DNA of 64,000 bases from Chitinophaga silvisoli (GTDB lineage Bacteria > Bacteroidota > Bacteroidia > Chitinophagales > Chitinophagaceae), in contig NZ_QTJV01000007.1 of NCBI RefSeq assembly GCF_003412465.1, positions 372,001-436,000 on the forward strand, given 5' to 3'. The position numbers were made by a program, and so were the translations under genes. The notes beneath the pieces are model-generated. The model made no database searches. It was not told the DNA's origin and was given only the letters and a program-made list of their open reading frames with translations. The stretch's first letter is position 1. Every line of letters begins with the position of its first letter. This document shows positions 24,545 to 33,201 of the stretch, one piece after another.

Positions 24545-26986
24545 CTATTCACTTCTCAGACTTTTGATCGGGTTGGCCAGGGCAGCTTTGACGGCCTTAT
24601 ACCCCACCGTTACCCACGCGATCAAAACAGACAGAACGATAGCCAGGACAAAGATACCCCAGCCTGGCTCAATATGATAGTAATAACCCTGTAACCATTG
24701 TTTCATTAAATAATAACCTAATGGCCCTGCCACCAGGAATGCAACTGCAATTAAGATGGTGAATTCCTTTGAAAATAAGTACAATATGCTTTGCACAGAG
24801 GCCCCCAAAACTTTCCTGATACCCACTTCCTTATTCTTTTGCACAGCCATGAAAGAGACCAAACCATAAAGTCCCAGGCATGAAATAAGGATGGCCAGGA
24901 AGGCGAAAACTTTGAAGAGTTGTTCGACAAGGGCGGCTGTCTGGTAAAAACGCGCGATTTCATCGTCCAGGAAAGTGTAATCATATAGATAAGTAGGATA
25001 CACCTCTGTAAAGGTCTTTTTGACTAAATCAGCGGTGGCCAACATGTGCTGTGGTTCCATTCTCACGGCGATGGTATAAAAGTCATTGTAACCGGAGGTG
25101 ATGACGGAGGGCCAGATCTGTTCATCCAGTGGATTGTTATGATAGTCTTTGAGTACACCGACAACAGGCACCTTTTTACCATCATCTATGGTGACCATCT
25201 TACCAATAATCTCTTCATTTGATTTCAGGCCCAGTTTCTTCACCAGGGTCTCATTTACAAGGGCTTCGCGAATGCTATCTGTAGGGAACATAAACCTGCC
25301 TGCCGCCAGCTGCAGATCGAAGGTTTTGTAATACGACGAGTCACCCTTAACCCGTTTGACGCTATAGGTTTCCTTTTCAGTCCGGGTATCATACTGAATG
25401 CTTGTATAATAACCAGACCGGGAAGTGGGCGGACCGCTGCAAAGAGTAACGGCACTTACACCGGGTAAGGCGGCAAAGCGGCTTTCGAGGTAATGATATT
25501 TTGTTTTAAGCAGACTATCGCTGGGCAGGTCGATCAGCAATACAGCGTCTTTCTGAAATCCCATGGACTGGTTCCGGAAGAACTGCATTTGTTTTACGAC
25601 GACCAATGTGCCGATTACCAGGAGCTGGGCGATGACGAACTGGAAGATCACCAATCCTCTCCGCAGGGAGACTCCCCCTTTTTGCCGGGCATTGATCCTG
25701 CTTTTCAGGGCAAGAACGGGGTTGAAGCCGGACAATACTAAACCGGGATAGAAACCAGCGAGGAAGGTGACGATAATACCAGTAAGCAGCAGGAACAGGA
25801 GGATCACCGGGATCTCTGATCCATGTAAAGTGATTGGTTTTCCCAGGATCTGTGCCAGGTAGGGCATGGCAGCTATAGCCATAAGGGTGCCTATGAGCAA
25901 TGCGAGGATGGTAATGACACCCGTTTCCTGCAGAAATTGTCTCAGCAATTGCAGGCGATCGCTTCCCAATGCTTTACGTACGCCTATTTCTTTTGCACGG
26001 TTCACTGACTGGGCGGTGGCAAGATTGATGAAATTAATACAGGCGACCAGGAGCAGGAAGATCCCGATCAGACCAAGCGCCCACAGTTCCCGGGGAGCAA
26101 GCCGGTTAGTGTATGGCAGGTCAAACTCCGGATCCAGGTGCATAGCAGCGAGTGGCTGCAGACTGAGTTGGGTATAGGTATATTGATGCCGTTCTTTTTG
26201 ACGGTAGTGTGTGCTGACGAAACGGGGAAACCGGGCTTCGATGCTTTTAGGATCGGTACCAGGTTTTAATACAACAAAGCATTGAGACCCTCCGGACCTG
26301 TCTTCCCAGTTGTTCGCAAAGCGATCGCGGGTATCTCCTAATCCCATGACGGTTTCGAAGGAGGCGGCAAGTTGCAGGGGGATGTCGGTATTTTTAGCCA
26401 GGTCTTTAAATACACCGGTTATTCTCAGGGGTACCCTGTACGACCATAACTGGATGGTTCTGCCCATGGCTGCCTGGGCACTGCCAAAATATGCTTTTGC
26501 ACGGCTTTCGCTGATGACGGCCACGTTGGGCATTTTCATTTCGGCGGCGTTGCCAAGCACCCATTTTATATCGAAGATATCGAAGAGCTGGGGTTCGACA
26601 AAGAACTGGCCGATGTTACTTTCTTTTACCCGCTTTTCCTCTCCCCCGTCTTTGTTGGGAATGTAGATTTGCGCCCCACCGATGTCCTGCATTCTGCCAA
26701 CGGTTTCCATGGCAGGAAATTCCTGCCTGAGGGCATCGGGAAGTGGATGAACGACCATGGTATGTCTCCAGGAGACTTCGTTATTGCTAAAGTTTCGTTC
26801 GGTGCTCACAACACGGTAGATGCGGTTCCTTTTAGTCTGGTAGCTATCATAGCTCATCTCATTGCGGATCACGAGGAAGATCAGCAAACTGGCACCGATA
26901 CCAATGGCCAGTCCGAAGATATTGAGGAGGGAGAACGACTTCTTTGCCCAGAGTGCCCGAAAGGAAAGTTTGAGATGAGTGTTCAT
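24545..26986 (-). CDS. MacB-like FtsX-domain permease, tandem MacB_PCD/FtsX
   Basis: 813 residues. A transmembrane segment at 15-40 is followed by a periplasmic MacB_PCD domain (~45-250), an FtsX block with three helices (~290-420), a second anchor near 435-455, a second periplasmic domain (~460-660) and a final FtsX block (~690-800) with KNKEVGIRKVLGAS. The first FtsX block has the equivalent NRAKEIGVRKALGSD. This duplicated layout is common in Bacteroidota. No ATPase gene is adjacent, so the partner LolD/MacB-type ATPase is encoded elsewhere. Likely an envelope mechanotransmission or export permease, function unknown. Confidence 0.88.
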   Translation of the reverse strand: MNTHLKLSFRALWAKKSFSLLNIFGLAIGIGASLLIFLVIRNEMSYDSYQTKRNRIYRVVSTERNFSNNEVSWRHTMVVHPLPDALRQEFPAMETVGRMQDIGGAQIYIPNKDGGEEKRVKESNIGQFFVEPQLFDIFDIKWVLGNAAEMKMPNVAVISESRAKAYFGSAQAAMGRTIQLWSYRVPLRITGVFKDLAKNTDIPLQLAASFETVMGLGDTRDRFANNWEDRSGGSQCFVVLKPGTDPKSIEARFPRFVSTHYRQKERHQYTYTQLSLQPLAAMHLDPEFDLPYTNRLAPRELWALGLIGIFLLLVACINFINLATAQSVNRAKEIGVRKALGSDRLQLLRQFLQETGVITILALLIGTLMAIAAMPYLAQILGKPITLHGSEIPVILLFLLLTGIIVTFLAGFYPGLVLSGFNPVLALKSRINARQKGGVSLRRGLVIFQFVIAQLLVIGTLVVVKQMQFFRNQSMGFQKDAVLLIDLPSDSLLKTKYHYLESRFAALPGVSAVTLCSGPPTSRSGYYTSIQYDTRTEKETYSVKRVKGDSSYYKTFDLQLAAGRFMFPTDSIREALVNETLVKKLGLKSNEEIIGKMVTIDDGKKVPVVGVLKDYHNNPLDEQIWPSVITSGYNDFYTIAVRMEPQHMLATADLVKKTFTEVYPTYLYDYTFLDDEIARFYQTAALVEQLFKVFAFLAILISCLGLYGLVSFMAVQKNKEVGIRKVLGASVQSILYLFSKEFTILIAVAFLVAGPLGYYLMKQWLQGYYYHIEPGWGIFVLAIVLSVLIAWVTVGYKAVKAALANPIKSLRSE

Positions 26987-27120
26987 AATATTGGAATATA
27001 GGGAATGATGAACACAAAAAGCAGGTCAAAAATGGGAAAAGCTGTTAATCAATGGTTTAGTTGTAAATAATGGGATGGATTTGTTCGCTTATGAATCAGC
27101 CGGTGTTCGCTATTGAACAA

Positions 27121-27159
27121 AACAAGGACGCTTTTGCCTATGGCAAAAGCGTCCTTGTT
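27121..27159. terminator. Perfect 18-bp hairpin terminator
   Basis: AACAAGGACGCTTTTGCC, loop TAT, and its exact complement, 17 bases beyond the stop of the desaturase gene on the minus strand. The rest of the 27.0-27.18 kb gap shows nothing else. Confidence 0.75.
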
Positions 27160-27176
27160 ATAATGATTTAAGCTAT

Positions 27177-27944
27177 TTAAGCGGCAGCTTTCATACTCAC
27201 CACTTTTGCTTCTTTCGGTTTTATCTTAATAATCCCCACCCAATGCATCAGCCTCATAACCGGATAAGTTGGATCCAGCTCAAACCATTTCTTAGCGAAG
27301 TTCGGACTATCCTTAAACTTATGGTGGTTATTCTGGAACAACTCACCTAACAGCAATATTCCCCAGGGAGAAGTATTCCTTGAATGATCGCCGTTATCAA
27401 AACTATGATAACCATATTTATGACCACACCAGTTCACTACAGCACCCTGAACAGGCCCCATCAGGAAGTGAATGGGCAGCAATAAATACCACCAGAAGCT
27501 GGGTGCAAACGCTACATAATAGCCAATATAGATCCCCATCCAAACAAGGCGGGTAATATTATGATCACCGAATTTATCCATCGCATTCCACACAGGCAAC
27601 GGATCTTTGGTAAACTCTTCAGCAGCTACACGCTTCCCGTTCAGGAAGTCATTATACATTTTACGTGTATGAACCATCATAGACCATACATCCTTGAAGA
27701 AGTGTGGTGAATGCGGATCTTCCTCTGTATCACTAAACTCGTGGTGCATTCTGTGCATCACGCCATACGCACGGGGTACCAGGTAAGAACTTCCCTGGAA
27801 GAACCAGGTGGAGAAGTAAAATACTTTTTCCCAGAATTTGTTTGTCGTATACATCTGATGGGATGCATACCTGTGCAAAAAGAAGGTGTGGAAGAAAAGC
27901 GACAGGAACCAGTGCGCGAAGAAAAATATCAATATCGCTGTCAT
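27177..27944 (-). CDS. Acyl-CoA/fatty-acid desaturase (membrane di-iron)
   Basis: 255 residues with three histidine boxes: HRYASHQ at ~24, HRMHHEFSD at ~64 and NNHHKF at ~190, plus an additional HKYGYHSF. Four hydrophobic segments flank them. This is the delta-9-type membrane desaturase arrangement, inserting a double bond into acyl chains with O2 and an electron donor. Shorter than yeast or animal enzymes because no cytochrome b5 domain is attached. It probably adjusts membrane fluidity. Confidence 0.88.
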   Translation of the reverse strand: MTAILIFFFAHWFLSLFFHTFFLHRYASHQMYTTNKFWEKVFYFSTWFFQGSSYLVPRAYGVMHRMHHEFSDTEEDPHSPHFFKDVWSMMVHTRKMYNDFLNGKRVAAEEFTKDPLPVWNAMDKFGDHNITRLVWMGIYIGYYVAFAPSFWWYLLLPIHFLMGPVQGAVVNWCGHKYGYHSFDNGDHSRNTSPWGILLLGELFQNNHHKFKDSPNFAKKWFELDPTYPVMRLMHWVGIIKIKPKEAKVVSMKAAA

Positions 27945-28078
27945 TAACTCTTTTTAAATTTTGATAAATAAGTGGGCGAAGATAATCTAATTACCATCAT
28001 TAAATACATCAGAACCATTGAGATAGTTCACAATAAGCGAATTCCGGCCATAGGTATAGTGCAATAAAATGTTAAAGT

Positions 28079-29683
28079 TTATTGTACTATCTTCACTTTG
28101 CGCAATTCCAGCAGGTTCAGCCCGTTATTCTCCATCCCCTTTACATTTGGCTGAATCAGGTGAATGACCTCGTCATAAAACAATGGCACAACGGGCGCAT
28201 CCGCTACAATCATCCGGTCCATCTGGTTATAAAGGCTATATCGTATACTGTCATTATTCTCCTGTAAAGCGGCTTCGTAGAGTTGATCGTAAGCAGGATT
28301 CCTGTAGCGGGTGTAATTGGGCGGTGCCGGGTTCTTGCTGTAGAATACGGCCAGGTAATTTTCAGCATCGGCATAGTCACCCATCCAGCTACCCCTGAAG
28401 AAGATGGCATCGGACTTGGCGGTTTGTTCCAGCAGCAGGGCTTTTTGTAAAACTTCTACCTGTACGGTAATGCCTATTTGCTGGAGTTGGTTCGCGGCAT
28501 AATTGGCATAGTCCTCATAAATAGGAATAGACAAGAGTTTTATCGGCGGCAGGCCCTTACCTTCAGGATAGCCCGCTTCTTTTAACAATTGCCTGGCTTT
28601 CGCAGGGTTATAAGAATATCCTTTTACTTTAGTTGTATCGAAAGAAGGCAGTCCGGCGGGAATAAAGCCTGCATTGGCAGGCGTACCGATACCATTGCGG
28701 AGAAAGGTGATCATCTTTGCCCGGTCAAAACCATAGTTGATGGCTAAACGGATTTTTTTGATGCGGGTAGGTGACTGGGCGATCTTAGTGCTATCGAGGA
28801 GGAAGCCGAAATATTCCACGTTTAACTGCGGTGTCTTATCCAGGATCATCTTCCCCTCCCACTCTTTTTTCAGTTCTCCTTTTTTATTCAGCACTTCGTC
28901 TTTAAAACTTGCATCGATATCGTTCATAAAATCCAGTTGTCCCTGGCGGAACAACAGGAATTCAGTCGCTTTGTTATCGAGGAAACTAACTTTCACGGCA
29001 TCTAAATAAGGTAATCCTTTTTCGAAATAACGAGGGAACTTATGGAGCACCAGTGCCTGACCTTCTTCCCAGTAATCGAATTGAAAGGGGCCGGTGCCGC
29101 AGGGATGTTTCCTGAAATCCTTGCCATATTTCTCTACGATTTCGTGGGGAATGACAGAGCAATATTGCATACTGAGAATACCGAGTACGGGATGAAAGGG
29201 TTGTAAGAGCGTGAGCCTGAACGTAGAATCGTTGATAGCTTCAAATCCTTTATCAGGATCCACTTTACCATTGAAAATCCAGGCACCTGCAGAGGCGGTG
29301 GCGGGGTCCATAATGCGGCGTAAACTATATACCACATCGCTGGCAATCATCTTACGGCCTTTGCCACCGGGGAATACATCATTGTCATGAAAGAATACAT
29401 CGGTACGGAGGTGAAAGGTATAGACCTTAGCATCGGGTGTTACCTCCCAGCTTTGTGCCAGGGAGGGCCTGATCTGCAATTGCTGATCGGGTTCCACGAG
29501 GGTATTGTAAAGTTGTTTGACCACCCAGATGATAGACTGGTTCTTCGCAAATGCGGGATCGAGAGTGGCGATACCATCGACAGCATTGTACCTGAAGACC
29601 TGCCTTTTTTCGGTTTGGCTGGATTGACAACTACTCAATCCTATTACCACGGTCCATATTATTAAAAAACGTTGTATGCTCAT
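28079..29683 (-). CDS. Peptide-type ABC transporter substrate-binding lipoprotein (SBP_bac_5)
   Basis: 534 residues. Lipoprotein signal MSIQRFLIIWTVVIGLSSC with lipobox Cys19. The family-5 binding fold follows (FRYNAVDGIATLDPAFAKNQS, later LAQSWEVTPDAKVYTFHLR-type segment and GTGPFQFDYWEEGQALVL). It would capture oligopeptides or similar solutes. No permease or ATPase genes are adjacent, so it is an orphan here. Divergent from the M1 peptidase gene with only 45 bp between starts; a shared peptide-scavenging role is plausible. Confidence 0.88.
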   Translation of the reverse strand: MSIQRFLIIWTVVIGLSSCQSSQTEKRQVFRYNAVDGIATLDPAFAKNQSIIWVVKQLYNTLVEPDQQLQIRPSLAQSWEVTPDAKVYTFHLRTDVFFHDNDVFPGGKGRKMIASDVVYSLRRIMDPATASAGAWIFNGKVDPDKGFEAINDSTFRLTLLQPFHPVLGILSMQYCSVIPHEIVEKYGKDFRKHPCGTGPFQFDYWEEGQALVLHKFPRYFEKGLPYLDAVKVSFLDNKATEFLLFRQGQLDFMNDIDASFKDEVLNKKGELKKEWEGKMILDKTPQLNVEYFGFLLDSTKIAQSPTRIKKIRLAINYGFDRAKMITFLRNGIGTPANAGFIPAGLPSFDTTKVKGYSYNPAKARQLLKEAGYPEGKGLPPIKLLSIPIYEDYANYAANQLQQIGITVQVEVLQKALLLEQTAKSDAIFFRGSWMGDYADAENYLAVFYSKNPAPPNYTRYRNPAYDQLYEAALQENNDSIRYSLYNQMDRMIVADAPVVPLFYDEVIHLIQPNVKGMENNGLNLLELRKVKIVQ

Positions 29684-29728
29684 TAAACTGAAAATTAATA
29701 TCTTTCCATTATAAAAATATCAATTTCT

Positions 29729-31363
29729 ATGCGTGGCTTATTGTTGCTTTTAATGGTCATGGCTGCAGCCCTGTCGGCTGGAGCCCAGGAGCGGACCTTC
29801 ACCCATGCGGATACACTCCGTGGTTCAATCACCCCTGCCCGGGAATGGTGGGATGTACAGAACTACGACCTCCATGTAGCCCTGAATGCCCAGGATAGTA
29901 CCCTGGGAGGTTATAATACCATTACCTATTTTATTAATAAGCCGGATAGTATTATGCAGATAGATCTGCAACTGCCGATGGAAGTGGATAGTGTGATGCA
30001 GGACAAACAGAAGCTGGCCTATGAGCGTGATGGCGATGCGGTAATGGTGCGAACACTGGCACAGCAACCGAAAGGTGGTACCAAGAAAGTAACCATTTTC
30101 TTCCATGGTCGTCCTAAAGCGGCGGTGAATCCTCCCTGGGATGGTGGTATCATCTGGCGGAAAGATAAGGATGGTCGTCCGTGGATTGCAACAGCCTGTC
30201 AGGGCCTGGGAGCCAGCGTATGGTGGCCGAACAAGGATACACAGTCGGACGAGCCGAATGATATGACCATTGCCGTGACTGTGCCTAACTTCCTCGTGGA
30301 TGTGTCCAATGGCCGGCTGAAAAAGAAAGTAAGTAATAAAGATGGTACGGATACATATTTCTGGTATGTGGCAAACCCGATCAATAACTATGACGTGGCG
30401 CTGAATATCGGCAACTACAAAGAGATCAAGGATACTTATAATGGTGAGGGTGGTAAACTGGACCTGAGCTATTGGGTGCTGGATTACAATGTAGATACGG
30501 CTACGATTCACTTTCAGGAAGCGAAGAAGATGCTGGCATGTTTTGAGTTCTGGTTCGGGAAATATCCTTTTTACCAGGATAGCTACAAACTGGTGGAAGC
30601 ACCACACTTAGGTATGGAACACCAGAGTGCTGTGGCTTATGGTAATGGCTTTGGCTGGGGTTATAAAGGTCGTGACCTTTCCGGTACCGGCTGGGGTTTG
30701 AAGTGGGATTTTATCATTGTGCATGAAAGTGGACATGAATGGTTTGGGAATAATATTACCAGCAAAGACCTGGCGGATATGTGGATCCACGAGGCGTTTA
30801 CCAACTATTCAGAGACTTTGTATACGGAGTGTGAGTTTGGCCGGCAGGCAGCGTTTGAGTATATAGTGGGCGTGCGCCAGAACATCCGGAATGATATACC
30901 GATTATAGCACCTTATGGTGTGAATGCGGAAGGTAGTGGCGATATGTATTATAAAGGAGGGAATATGATCCATACCATCCGGCAGATCATTAACAATGAC
31001 AATGTATTCAGGGAAGTGTTGAGAGGAATGAACCAGACCTTCTGGCACCAGACGGTGACGACTAAGGATATCCTGGATTACCTGAATTACATGACACAGA
31101 TGAATTTTAAGAAGGTGTTTGAACAGTACCTGACGCGGACGACAATCCCTACGCTGGAGTATCATTTCAACGGGAATGAATTGCAGTTCAGGTGGGTGAC
31201 GGATGTGGAGAACTTCGATATGCCGGTGAAGGTGACATTGAATGATAGGGGGTATACGTTTATATATCCAGGCAAACACTGGCAGTCAACGCAGTTTACG
31301 CTGACAAATAAAAAGGATTTTAAGGTGGATCCCAATTTTTATATACACGTCAAACAAATCTAA
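29729..31363 (+). CDS. M1-family metallopeptidase, short form
   Basis: 544 residues with signal peptide MRGLLLLLMVMAAALSAGAQ. N-terminal beta domain, then the exopeptidase motif equivalent APHLGMEHQSAVAYGNG (GxMEN replaced by GMEHQ) near 295. The zinc site is HESGHEWFG with the third ligand Glu 19 residues on (HEAFTNYSE). It lacks the large C-terminal HEAT-like domain of aminopeptidase N, typical for the Bacteroidota short M1 group. Exported, presumably periplasmic. Followed by a hairpin terminator. Confidence 0.9.
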   Translation: MRGLLLLLMVMAAALSAGAQERTFTHADTLRGSITPAREWWDVQNYDLHVALNAQDSTLGGYNTITYFINKPDSIMQIDLQLPMEVDSVMQDKQKLAYERDGDAVMVRTLAQQPKGGTKKVTIFFHGRPKAAVNPPWDGGIIWRKDKDGRPWIATACQGLGASVWWPNKDTQSDEPNDMTIAVTVPNFLVDVSNGRLKKKVSNKDGTDTYFWYVANPINNYDVALNIGNYKEIKDTYNGEGGKLDLSYWVLDYNVDTATIHFQEAKKMLACFEFWFGKYPFYQDSYKLVEAPHLGMEHQSAVAYGNGFGWGYKGRDLSGTGWGLKWDFIIVHESGHEWFGNNITSKDLADMWIHEAFTNYSETLYTECEFGRQAAFEYIVGVRQNIRNDIPIIAPYGVNAEGSGDMYYKGGNMIHTIRQIINNDNVFREVLRGMNQTFWHQTVTTKDILDYLNYMTQMNFKKVFEQYLTRTTIPTLEYHFNGNELQFRWVTDVENFDMPVKVTLNDRGYTFIYPGKHWQSTQFTLTNKKDFKVDPNFYIHVKQI

Positions 31364-31374
31364 ACCGCTTTATG

Positions 31375-31407
31375 AAGGGCCTTTCTGAGTTTCAGGAAGG
31401 CCTTTTT
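31375..31407 (+). terminator. Intrinsic terminator of the M1 peptidase gene
   Basis: Stem AAGGGCCTTTCTGA paired with TTCAGGAAGGCCTT (one mismatch) and a T-run, 11 bases past the stop codon. Confidence 0.8.
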
Positions 31408-31473
31408 GTTTGGGTTTGTTCTGGGGGTTTTAATATGATTTACAGTATGGAAACTGTTTGTATCTTGTTTTAA

Positions 31474-32139
31474 TTAAGACGGCTTCTTCACCAGTCTGAA
31501 CCCATGTTGCCAGGTCCCTGTCCTGAACCCATATGCATACCACAGGATACTCAGCGGCTCGATATTCCTGCTCATTTCAATACTTCCCATATCCACAATA
31601 TCAATCCATCCCATTTGCTGCAACAATTCCGTCACCGTTGCCTTCGCCTGCCGTTTATTTCCACAGATAAACATGGTCGGTGCATCCTGTTCATGCTGCG
31701 GCCTGAACATAGATTCATGCCCGATACAGCTCAGGGCCTTTACCACATGCGCATCCGGCGGCAACCAGGCCTGCAGCTGCTCGCCTGCTGAATTGGTATG
31801 GCCAATTGAAAAGCTCAGTCTCCCCTGCTGGTCAGGTCCTTTCCCATCCAGTGGATTCGTGACATCGACAACAACTTTATTTTTGAAATTCCAAAGGCCG
31901 GCGGCCTCAATTGCTTTTTGGGTACCTGCCCAGCTGGTACAGATGACCAGTAACTCTCCCTGAGCGGCTGCCTCCCGGAAAGGAGCAGCAGTAACGTGGC
32001 CACCTATTTTGCGTATCCATTGTTGCAGAGACTCTTTGGCCGGGTTACGGGTGCCAAGGATCACTTCATGTCCTGCCCTGACAAGGCCTTCACTTAGCGT
32101 AAGGCCGACGGGGCCGCTGCCCAGGATACCTATTTTCAT
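31474..32139 (-). CDS. NADPH-dependent F420-reductase-like dinucleotide-binding protein
   Basis: 221 residues. Rossmann start MKIGILGSGPVGLTLSEGL; GTRNP at the second beta strand suggests NADP preference. VDVTNPLDG and the later HVVKALSC match the FNO/NADPH-dependent F420 reductase superfamily. Bacteroidota normally lack F420, so the real substrate is probably another small molecule. Family call good, reaction unknown. Confidence 0.75.
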   Translation of the reverse strand: MKIGILGSGPVGLTLSEGLVRAGHEVILGTRNPAKESLQQWIRKIGGHVTAAPFREAAAQGELLVICTSWAGTQKAIEAAGLWNFKNKVVVDVTNPLDGKGPDQQGRLSFSIGHTNSAGEQLQAWLPPDAHVVKALSCIGHESMFRPQHEQDAPTMFICGNKRQAKATVTELLQQMGWIDIVDMGSIEMSRNIEPLSILWYAYGFRTGTWQHGFRLVKKPS

Positions 32140-32232
32140 GCTTCCGTGATTAGTGGGTAACTAATTTAATGAAAATAATTGGCTCTCCTTCTAAAATTTG
32201 GATTTCTGTCCGGCCGCAGGGCCTCATCAAAA

Positions 32233-32346
32233 TAAAAGAGCTTGTACCAAAAGTAATTTGATGGAATTAGAATTTTATTTTAAAATTCCCTCCCACAGGC
32301 ATCCGGATTAAATGTCCGGAATTTACTTTTGCTACAAGCTCTTTTA
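32233..32346. repeat. Palindromic three-way-junction element, copy 3
   Basis: Outer arms of ~24 bases with a single mismatch (TAAAAGAGCTTGTA...) enclose two inner hairpins: GAATTTTATTTTAAAATTC and TCCGGA-loop-TCCGGA. Same architecture as the 24.46-kb copy but with different inner-stem bases. It lies 3' of mqnA and 5' of the F420-like gene on the minus strand, so it may terminate mqnA transcription. Confidence 0.75.
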
Positions 32347-32366
32347 CTATATTATTAATACGTCTT

Positions 32367-33107
32367 TTACTGTTGCAAATACCAAAGGAACTTATTCAGA
32401 CCCTGCTTTTTAGAAGGGGTCAAAGGATAGCTCAGGTTCTTTACATAATAAGTGGTCAGGTCATACTCCCCGTAAGGATTCTCCGCCACTACCGCCGGGA
32501 TATTATTGATCCCGATTCCGTTTGCATTATTAAACTGCTGGATGAACTCAACCGGCAAAGGTTTATTACTAATCCAGGCCGCAAATACCATCGGCAGACT
32601 TGTATACCTGATCCAATGTTCTGCCAGGTCATAAATATAAGGAGACACCTTACGCTGCAAAAACGCCCTGTCCCCGATCACTAACCCGGCATCGGTGCCT
32701 TTGATATTCCCTTCATAATCACCTGTAGTAGGAATAAACTCCACATCCAGTTTCCAGTAATCCTTCACCAGCAATTTCAACAGCGCTACTGAAGACCGGC
32801 TCTGGTAATCCAGATAGATCCGTTTAATGTCGTGCAAAGGGACATCAGAAAAGAGGCAAACTGACGCAACCGGCCCCTCAGCCCCAATACAATAATCTGA
32901 AATAATGTGGTACTCTTTCATCTTCGGTATCACTGCCACCGGCACAAGTGCTACGTCAACAATCCCGTCTATCAGCTGCTGGCCTATCTTAGCCGGATAA
33001 TCCACACTCAGCTCCATCATGTCCATCACCGGATGATTCCTAAATCCAAATAATAATGGCTTGGTATTCAAATAACTTACTGCCGCTACTTTTACTTTCC
33101 GTTCCAA
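32367..33107 (-). CDS. mqnA: MqnA, chorismate dehydratase of the futalosine menaquinone pathway
   Basis: 246 residues. The start KVKVAAVSYLNTKPLLFGF is the signature of MqnA, followed by VDYPAKIGQQLIDGIVDVALVPVAVI. Converts chorismate to 3-enolpyruvylbenzoate, the first step of menaquinone synthesis via futalosine. The frame has no ATG upstream of the conserved region: TAG, then CTG and TTG, so TTG at 33107 is the likely start. Divergent from purB by 94 bp. Confidence 0.92.
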   Translation of the reverse strand: MERKVKVAAVSYLNTKPLLFGFRNHPVMDMMELSVDYPAKIGQQLIDGIVDVALVPVAVIPKMKEYHIISDYCIGAEGPVASVCLFSDVPLHDIKRIYLDYQSRSSVALLKLLVKDYWKLDVEFIPTTGDYEGNIKGTDAGLVIGDRAFLQRKVSPYIYDLAEHWIRYTSLPMVFAAWISNKPLPVEFIQQFNNANGIGINNIPAVVAENPYGEYDLTTYYVKNLSYPLTPSKKQGLNKFLWYLQQ

Positions 33108-33201
33108 TTTCAGTAATTTTGCCGGCTAAATTAGCACATTTTAGCTATATGTATCCTGAAATGGGTGAAAACCACCCATTACTAAACAATAAAATTTTAG
33201 T

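Noticed and set aside
29825..30607. Minus-strand frame of 260 codons
   Set aside because: Antisense to the M1 peptidase gene, which has all catalytic motifs; the His/Ile/Arg-rich shadow has none.
31474..32139. Coenzyme-F420-dependent metabolism
   Set aside because: Only one F420-reductase-like protein is present and no F420 biosynthesis genes; the fold is generic for NADP-binding proteins.
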